From NCBI GenBank assembly GCA_016703525.1, contig JADJBW010000008.1, forward strand, positions 1-64,000: a DNA stretch of 64,000 bases, read 5' to 3'. The notes below the pieces were generated by a model. It made no database searches. It saw nothing but the letters and a program-made list of their open reading frames with translations, and was not told where the DNA came from. A program made the position numbers and the translations under genes. Positions 58,552 to 64,000 of the stretch are shown in pieces (position 1 is the stretch's first letter; every line of letters begins with the position of its first letter). The DNA is from Actinomycetota bacterium. GTDB taxonomy: Bacteria; Actinomycetota; Acidimicrobiia; Acidimicrobiales; Microtrichaceae.

Positions 58552-59433
58552 ATGGCTGGTGTCGTTCGTGAGATCTGGCGGTATCCGGCGAAGTCGATGC
58601 TCGGCGACCGGGTCGAGCGTGCGGAACTGCTCGGCCACGGGATGGTGGGCGATCGGATGTGGGCGGTGCGCGACGGCGTCCGCGGCGGGATCCGTGGCGC
58701 GAAGAAGATCAGCGGGCTGATGCGGTTGAGCGCCCGGTACCTGGTCGAGCCCGACGGCTCGCTTCCGCCACCGCCGATCGAGATTCGGCTCCCGGACGGC
58801 ACCGTCACCGGCTCCCAGCAATCCGACGTTGATGCGAGGCTGTCCGACGCCCTCGGGCATCCCGTCGCGCTGGAGGCGTTGCGGCCGGCCGCCGACGTGG
58901 AGCATTTCCGTCGTGGGCGGCCCGACACCGACGATCTGCTTGCCGAGCTGCGCGGCATTTTCGGCCGCGAAGACGACGAGCCGCTTCCCGACATGGCGGG
59001 CATGCCGGAGACGATCTTCGAACACGAATCGCCGCCCGGCACCTACTACGACGTCTTCCCGATTCACCTCATCACGACCTCGTCGCTGGCTCACCTCACC
59101 GCGCTGGCCCCCGAGTCGAACATCGATGTGCGCCGATTCCGCCCGAGCGTGGTGATCGACACTGGCGACGATCCGAACGACGGGTGGGTGGAACAGACCT
59201 GGATCGGCCGCAGCCTGCGGGTCGGCACCGCGGAACTTGCGGTCGTGATGGCGTGCCCGCGGTGCGTGATGCCGACGCGGGCGGTCGGCGAACTGGCCGA
59301 GGACCGCTCCGTGTTGCGTCGAATCGTGCACGACGCGAATCAGAACTTCGGGGTGTACGCGACGGTCGTTCGGCCGGGCACCATCGCTGTCGGCCAGACG
59401 GTGCGCCTCGGCGACGGGAGAGCGACCGAGTAG
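58552..59433 (+). CDS. MOSC domain protein
   Basis: 293 aa. The N-terminal beta-barrel starts VVREIWRYPAKSMLGDRVE, the typical MOSC_N opening. The C-terminal MOSC domain has RFRPSVVIDT, LRVGTAELAVVMACPRCVMPT with the conserved Cys, and QNFGVYATVVRPGTIAVG. Such proteins bind molybdenum cofactor or use a Cys persulfide to move sulfur or reduce N-hydroxylated compounds. No partner redox gene adjoins it. It begins the conserved-looking right flank of the island. Confidence 0.92.
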   Translation: MAGVVREIWRYPAKSMLGDRVERAELLGHGMVGDRMWAVRDGVRGGIRGAKKISGLMRLSARYLVEPDGSLPPPPIEIRLPDGTVTGSQQSDVDARLSDALGHPVALEALRPAADVEHFRRGRPDTDDLLAELRGIFGREDDEPLPDMAGMPETIFEHESPPGTYYDVFPIHLITTSSLAHLTALAPESNIDVRRFRPSVVIDTGDDPNDGWVEQTWIGRSLRVGTAELAVVMACPRCVMPTRAVGELAEDRSVLRRIVHDANQNFGVYATVVRPGTIAVGQTVRLGDGRATE

Positions 59434-59470
59434 CGTTTCGGCGGTTGGGGGACGAGGAGGGAACGTTGCG

Positions 59471-60760
59471 ATGAGGCACGTCAATCGGTCATTCGGGTTG
59501 TTCATGGCGCTGGGAGCATCCTCGCTGGTCGTGACCGGGTGCCCCGGTCCGCCTCCGCCTCCGGCGCCCACGTCGATCGCCGTCACCACGACCGCCGATG
59601 TGGTCGACGCAAACGACGGCGTGATGTCGCTGCGCGAAGCCGTGATCGAAGCGGCGCAAGATGGGGCGGAATCGACGATCTCGCTCGACGGGGCCGCCGA
59701 ATACGTGCTGACCCGATGCGACCTGGGTGCGCCGACCCACTCCGCCGACCAGGCGGTGTCGATCACGACCGATGACGGATCGCGTGCGACCATCCGCCAG
59801 ACCTGCTCGCAGGGCCAAGTCCTTCGATTCACCGGAGGCGCGGTCGAACTGTCGCACCTCGTGGTGCGCGGCGGTCGCCTCGGCTCGGGCACGAACTGCT
59901 CGTGGCCGACCAACCCGGCCTGCAAACGCGGTGCCGGCATCGAGACGACGGCGAGGATCACGCTCACCGACATCGAGATGACCGACAACCTCGCCGACCT
60001 CGGCCCCGGGGGGACCCAAGGGGGCGCGCTCGCAGCGATGGCGGGTGCGACCATTCGTGACTCGTCGTTCCACGACAACCGCAGCGACCGTTGGGGAGGC
60101 GCCATCGTGTCGAGAGGGCCGCTCGTCGTGGAACGGTCGAACTTCGTCGCCAACCACGCACTCGAGGGCAACGCCATCGCGTCCGAATCGGGCGGCGCCG
60201 ACATCACGGACACCCTGTTCGAGAACAACACCGGCGGATCGGGCGGTGCGATCGTCATACGCGGCGGCACGCTCGTGCTCGCCGATAGCGTTCTGCGCGG
60301 CAACAACTCGGGCGGCGGACCGGGCGCAGCCGTGTGGTTCGCCGGCGGGATGGCGTTGGTGCGCATCGAACGCACCGAGGTGGTCGACAACACGGGTCCG
60401 GCCGGTGCCCTGACCTCGCAAGGCGTCGCCGACTACCGCATAGTCGACTCGACGATCACCGGCAACGTCGCGACCATGGCGATCCGCGATCAATACAACG
60501 CGTCGGCCGGAGCGATCGCCATCGGCGGCCAGGCGATGGTCACCGTCGACCGATCGACGATCTCGTCGAACAGCGCTCCGGCGGGTGGGGGAGCGAACAT
60601 CGATGTCGTCCCCAACACGACCACGACCTTCGCATTCACCAACTCCGAGGTGTCGGACCCGTTGGGTGGCGGGCCGAACTGCTCGCTTCGCTCGGGTTCC
60701 GCGACCTTCGCGTCGACGTATGTCTCCGACGCCTCGTGCGGCGTCGTCGGCGCCGGCTGA
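59471..60760 (+). CDS. secreted lipoprotein with right-handed beta-helix and CSLREA motif
   Basis: 429 aa, probably anchored outside the cell. The signal peptide ends SLVVTGC (lipobox), then a Pro-rich linker. DGVMSLREAVIEAA is a CSLREA-type motif that opens many bacterial beta-helix proteins. Repeating turns of NN, GGAI and V-x-R-S follow (LVVRGG, GGALAAMAG, GGAIVSRG, GGAIVIRGG), as in pectate-lyase-like helices. No catalytic residues identified. A GAGGAGGGAACG ribosome site precedes ATG. Confidence 0.85.
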   Translation: MRHVNRSFGLFMALGASSLVVTGCPGPPPPPAPTSIAVTTTADVVDANDGVMSLREAVIEAAQDGAESTISLDGAAEYVLTRCDLGAPTHSADQAVSITTDDGSRATIRQTCSQGQVLRFTGGAVELSHLVVRGGRLGSGTNCSWPTNPACKRGAGIETTARITLTDIEMTDNLADLGPGGTQGGALAAMAGATIRDSSFHDNRSDRWGGAIVSRGPLVVERSNFVANHALEGNAIASESGGADITDTLFENNTGGSGGAIVIRGGTLVLADSVLRGNNSGGGPGAAVWFAGGMALVRIERTEVVDNTGPAGALTSQGVADYRIVDSTITGNVATMAIRDQYNASAGAIAIGGQAMVTVDRSTISSNSAPAGGGANIDVVPNTTTTFAFTNSEVSDPLGGGPNCSLRSGSATFASTYVSDASCGVVGAG

Positions 60761-60897
60761 GCCTGGTCGATCGCCTCGGCGCCGGACGGCACTGGACGAG
60801 GCGCCGACCTGGGTCGCCGGGCTCGCGGTGGCCGATCTAGCGCTGATCTAGCGCTGGTGTAGTTGACCCAGTCGTAAATTCCGTGCAGGGTGTGCAG
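60761..60897. other. intergenic region before the PhoX-like gene
   Basis: 137 bp, no gene. Contains two tandem copies of GATCTAGCGCT (60834-60855), each with the palindrome AGCGCT, and a nearby TAAATT that could serve as -10 for the following gene. Confidence 0.4.
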
Positions 60898-62646
60898 ATG
60901 GCGGAAATCTCACGGCGGCGCGCCCTCGGCGCGCTCTCAGTTGGTGGTGTCGTCGCGGCGACGTCGAAATTCTGGTGGGCGGGCAGCCCGGTCGACGCGT
61001 CGGTGGTAGCCGGCACCGGCCCCTACGGCGCGTTGCAGGCAGTAAACGCCGACGGGCTGCAGTTGCCGGTCGGGTTCACGAGCCGAGTGATCGCTCGCAC
61101 CGGCCAACAGGTTGCCCAAACCGGCTACACCTGGCACGCCGCCCCCGACGGTGGCGCCTGCTTCGGTAACGCGGATGGCGGCTGGACCTACGTGTCGAAC
61201 TCCGAGGTGTCCGACGGCGGTGGCGGCGTGAGCGCGGTGCGCTTCAACGCCGCGGGCGCGATCGTGTCGGCATCACGCATCCTCGGCGGCACGCACCGCA
61301 ACTGCGCCGGCGGTCCGACACCGTGGGGCACATGGCTGAGCTGCGAAGAGAACTCATCGGTCGGCCGGGTGTTCGAATGCGACCCCACCGGCAGCGCGCC
61401 GGCCGTGGCGCGACTCGCTCTCGGCCGGTTCAACCACGAGGCCGCAGCGGTCGACGCGTCCACCGGCGCGGTGTACCTGACCGAGGACGAGCCGACCGGC
61501 CGCCTCTACCGGTTCGTGCCCACCACTCCCGGCGATCTGTCGGCTGGACAGCTCTACGCAGCCGCCGTGTCGGGATCGGCGGTAACCTGGGTTGCGACCT
61601 CCGCCGCACAGCCCGATCGGCAGGCATCGACCACCGCGTTCAACGGTGGCGAGGGTGCGTGGATCCACGATCGTGTCCTCTACTTCACCACCAAGGGCGA
61701 CAACCGGGTGTGGGCGCTCGACCTGCGCACCCAGACCATCCGCATCCACTACAACGCGTCCGCCGTGGCCGGCGCTGCGCTGACCGGCGTCGACAACATC
61801 ACCGGCCATCGCCGCAGCGGCGACCTGTTCGTCGCCGAAGACGGCGGCAACATGGAGGTGTGCGTTCTCGCAGCGCAAGGTGCCGATGTCGTGGTGGCGC
61901 CGTTCCTGCGGGTCGCCGGCCACGCATCGTCCGAACTCACCGGTCCCGCGTTCAACCCTGCCGGCGACCGCATGTACGTGAGTTCGCAACGCGGGGCCGA
62001 CGGCGTGAACGGCGTGACGTGGGAGATCAGCGGACCGTTCCGCACCGTCAACGCGACCGACGCCCTTGCGCCCGACGCCCCCGACGGCGTGGTTGCCACG
62101 GCCGCTGGAACCGACGTGACCGTCACGTGGCAGCCTGCGGCCGATCGCCCCGACCCCGGCGGAGTCGGCACCGCGTCGTACTGGGTCGTGCGCGACTGGA
62201 CCACGCAATGGCTCGTCTCGGCCTCCGGCCCCTTGCGCTACGTCGACCGCGGGGTCGCGCCCGGCTCGCACCGCTACCAGGTGTTCGCCGTCGACCGCGG
62301 CAACCGCATCTCGGCGGGCTCCGCGTTTGCGACGGTGAACGTGGCCGCGGTCGACAACCAGGCGCCGAACCCGCCTTCCGGCGTGAGCGCAACGGTGGTC
62401 GGCACGAACCGTGTGAAGGTCACGTGGAGTGCGGCCCAGGACCTGCCCAACCCCGGCGGAGTGGGCGTTGCGTCGTACTGGGTGGTGCGCGACTGGACCA
62501 CCCAATGGCTCGTGAGCGCGAATGGGCCACTCGAGTTCACCGATACGGCCGCGCCGAGCGGCGCGCGCCGTTACGAGGTGCACGCAGTCGACCGTGGCAA
62601 CCGGATCTCCGGCGCCAGCGCACCGGCGCGGGTCACCCTCCCCTGA
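60898..62646 (+). CDS. Tat-exported PhoX-like (DUF839) protein with two C-terminal Fn3-like repeats
   Basis: 582 aa. EISRRRALGALSVGGVVAA is a Tat signal. The PhoX/DUF839 beta-propeller has GGGVSAVRFN, CAGGPTPWGTWLSCEEN, GRFNHEAAAVDASTGAVYLTEDE and VDNITGHRRSGDLFVAEDGGN, which supply the Ca/Fe ligands known for PhoX alkaline phosphatase. The last ~190 residues are two ~90-residue Fn3-like repeats sharing SYWVVRDWTTQWLVSA almost exactly. Start: ATG 60898; GTG 60883 is in frame. Confidence 0.88.
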   Translation: MAEISRRRALGALSVGGVVAATSKFWWAGSPVDASVVAGTGPYGALQAVNADGLQLPVGFTSRVIARTGQQVAQTGYTWHAAPDGGACFGNADGGWTYVSNSEVSDGGGGVSAVRFNAAGAIVSASRILGGTHRNCAGGPTPWGTWLSCEENSSVGRVFECDPTGSAPAVARLALGRFNHEAAAVDASTGAVYLTEDEPTGRLYRFVPTTPGDLSAGQLYAAAVSGSAVTWVATSAAQPDRQASTTAFNGGEGAWIHDRVLYFTTKGDNRVWALDLRTQTIRIHYNASAVAGAALTGVDNITGHRRSGDLFVAEDGGNMEVCVLAAQGADVVVAPFLRVAGHASSELTGPAFNPAGDRMYVSSQRGADGVNGVTWEISGPFRTVNATDALAPDAPDGVVATAAGTDVTVTWQPAADRPDPGGVGTASYWVVRDWTTQWLVSASGPLRYVDRGVAPGSHRYQVFAVDRGNRISAGSAFATVNVAAVDNQAPNPPSGVSATVVGTNRVKVTWSAAQDLPNPGGVGVASYWVVRDWTTQWLVSANGPLEFTDTAAPSGARRYEVHAVDRGNRISGASAPARVTLP

Positions 62647-62725
62647 GCTGACCCGGCGCTCAAATCGCCTCGCCTGGCCTCATCTGTCCCGCTGCCCGGT
62701 TGTGGGTGGATCGGGCGCAGCTCGG

Positions 62726-63165
62726 TCTCCACGGTTGATCTGTGGAGAATGCAGGTGCTCGGGCGACGCGTATTCTCCACGGTTGATCTGTGGAGACCGG
62801 CGTGCGGCTCGAGCCCAGCGCTGGCGCCGCGGAGGGGCGTGCGGTCTCCACGGTTGATCTGTGGAGAATGCAGGTGCTCGGGCGACGCGTATTCTCCACG
62901 GTTGATCTGTGGAGACCGGCGTGCGGCTCGAGCCCAGCGCGCGCTGGCGCCGCGGTGAGGGGCGTGCGGTCTCCACGGTTGATCTGTGGAGAATGCAGGT
63001 GCTCGGGCGACGCGTATTCTCCACGGTTGATCTGTGGAGACCGGCGTGCGGCTCGAGCCCAGCGCGCGCTGGCGCCGCGGTGAGGGGCGTGCGGTCTCCA
63101 CGGTTGATCTGTGGAGAATGCAGGTGCTCGGGCGACGCGTATTCTCCACGGTTGATCTGTGGAGA
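62726..63165. repeat. array of eight identical hairpins in 119-125-bp tandem units
   Basis: Eight identical 23-nt inverted repeats, TCTCCAC, loop GGTTGATCT, GTGGAGA, start at 62726, 62774, 62845, 62893, 62970, 63018, 63095 and 63143. Pairs 48 bp apart repeat every 119-125 bp, with conserved DNA also between the hairpins. Frames are open in several registers, so apparent ORFs here are by-products. The array fills the gap between two convergent genes and could end transcription from both sides or bind a protein. Sequence 62647-62725 shows nothing else. Confidence 0.92.
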
Positions 63166-63185
63166 TGGGGGGCCGCGGTGAGGGG

Positions 63186-64000
63186 TCAGCCGAGGTAGAG
63201 GAATCCGCCGCCCACATCGCGCACGGGCACGCCGCACGCGCTGAGCGCAGGCTCCCACGACTCGTCGACATGCGGGTCGCTCTGTTCCATCCCGTGGTCG
63301 CCGATCACGACGACAGCGGTGCGGTCGAGCGCCCCGGCCGCCTCGACGGCTTGCAGCAGATCGCCCACGCGGGCGTCGGTGTCGAGAATCGACTGACGTG
63401 CCAGCTCGCCGTGAGGGCCGCTGGCATGGCCGGCCTCATCGGTGAGCACCACGTCGACCCAGGTCAGCTCGGGCAGCGGGTTGCCGTGCGTGCCGTCCCA
63501 CAACTCGACCGCGTGGCGAAACGACAGCTCGTCGACCTGCGACCCCAGCAGGTACATGGGCGACGCCGATGTGGCCTCGCGGTCGGCATGCGCCAACTCG
63601 TCGTGGCCGGGCAGGTCGGGCATGGCGCCCCCGCGCACCACGTCGAACGACGACCACGTCGCGCCGCGATCGGCGTATTCGAACAGCGCGGCGGTGAACG
63701 CGTCGGGGCGTGTGCGGTGAATCGCCTCGAACACCGTCTCGACGTCGTCGGCGATGTGGTTGCTCGACCAGAACATCTGGCCGAGGTCCAACAGGTCGGG
63801 CTCCTCGGCGGCGGCCCGGTTGAACCACGTGTTGTGGATGATGCCCGAGTGGCCGGGGTGCGCACCGGTGAGCGCCGTGGTGTGGTTGGCGAGCGTGGCG
63901 GTGGGCAGCGACGCCATCGTGCCGTGCCGATAGTGGGTGCCGCGATCGGCGATCGCCGCCAACCGAGGGGCATCGCCCGAGTCGATCACGGAGCGCAGCA
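63186..64000 (-). CDS. alkaline-phosphatase-superfamily phosphodiesterase (5' end outside window)
   Basis: Related to type I phosphodiesterase/nucleotide pyrophosphatases. The frame stays open to the window edge (LRSVIDSGDAPRLA), so the start and the first metal Asp are outside. TMASLPTATLANHTTALTG holds the nucleophile Thr region with HPGHSGIIHN. DVVLTDEAGHASGPHG and VVIGDHGMEQSD carry the later metal ligands (D...H and DH). It ends 20 bp after the hairpin array and is convergent with the PhoX-like gene. Confidence 0.88.
   Translation of the reverse strand, partial: LRSVIDSGDAPRLAAIADRGTHYRHGTMASLPTATLANHTTALTGAHPGHSGIIHNTWFNRAAAEEPDLLDLGQMFWSSNHIADDVETVFEAIHRTRPDAFTAALFEYADRGATWSSFDVVRGGAMPDLPGHDELAHADREATSASPMYLLGSQVDELSFRHAVELWDGTHGNPLPELTWVDVVLTDEAGHASGPHGELARQSILDTDARVGDLLQAVEAAGALDRTAVVVIGDHGMEQSDPHVDESWEPALSACGVPVRDVGGGFLYLG

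Noticed and set aside
58323..58553. Minus-strand ORF starting opposite the MOSC gene start
   Set aside because: Low-complexity Arg/Pro/Thr composition and overlap with both the hydrolase tail and the MOSC start; no family resemblance.
62726..63165. CRISPR array
   Set aside because: The sequences between the palindromes are themselves repeated rather than unique spacers, spacing alternates between 48 and 71-77 bp, and no cas gene is nearby.
62571..63271. Several 70-200-codon frames on both strands through the hairpin array
   Set aside because: They only translate the repeated DNA (for example STVDLWR or STDQPWR repeats) in three registers; no start-site signal or protein logic.

Overview
The window is a GC-rich chromosomal segment of an actinobacterium. 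Lineage markers are the actinobacterial integration host factor (mihF) between pyrF and gmk, the Pup ligase pafA, a PriA without a Walker A motif, and a recurrent TANNNT box 6-8 nt before start codons (leaderless transcription). The gene order alaS-ruvX-mltG-aroE-aroK-aroB-aroQ-pepP-efp-nusB-pyr-mihF-gmk-rpoZ-coaBC-metK-priA resembles Acidimicrobiia such as Ilumatobacter; that placement is an inference.

Layout. 1-8.3 kb: end of alaS, ruvX, mltG, the shikimate genes (aroE, aroK, aroB, aroQ) with an unusual two-ended PH-like protein between aroE and aroK, then an M24 peptidase. 8.3-25.4 kb: efp, nusB and the pyrimidine operon (pyrR, pyrB, pyrC, carA, carB, pyrD, pyrF), running on into mihF, gmk, rpoZ, coaBC and metK. 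A small membrane-protein gene lies between pyrC and carA, flanked by two copies of the pyrC tail. A glycosyltransferase and a fatty-acid desaturase separate carA from carB. 25.4-27.3 kb: priA. 27.3-29.7 kb (minus): a four-gene flavin/heme operon (two small membrane-anchored proteins with near-identical C-terminal tails, ApbE, and a heme-type membrane protein). 29.9-32.5 kb (minus): two RNA methyltransferase-type genes and a UbiB/ABC1 kinase. 32.6-39.2 kb: def-fmt-rsmB, a MoaB/Mog protein, and ribD-ribE-ribBA-ribH. 39.3-51.7 kb: a lipoprotein, a MobA-endonuclease/phosphatase fusion, nadE, msrA, pafA, an enoyl-CoA hydratase, a SpoIIE phosphatase, an acyl-CoA carboxylase subunit, a PhoD-like protein and a zinc-ribbon membrane protein.

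51.8-58.4 kb is an accessory island beside a tRNA-Pro(GGG). It starts at a truncated gene tail and carries a large immune-type protein (TIR, CHAT caspase-like protease, NB-ARC ATPase, winged helix, nine near-identical TPR units), then an alpha/beta hydrolase with a glycine-rich membrane region. This pair looks like a defence system. 58.5-64 kb: a MOSC protein, a beta-helix lipoprotein, a Tat-exported PhoX-like protein, an array of eight identical hairpins, and part of a phosphodiesterase.

Many clearly functional genes (aroB, the M24 peptidase, carboxylase, desaturase, ubiB and others) are broken by single-base indels, often in G/C runs, while the sequence on both sides remains perfectly family-like. 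I read these mainly as sequencing errors in a draft or long-read assembly, not gene decay, and annotate such genes as one CDS each. Indels are densest in the island.
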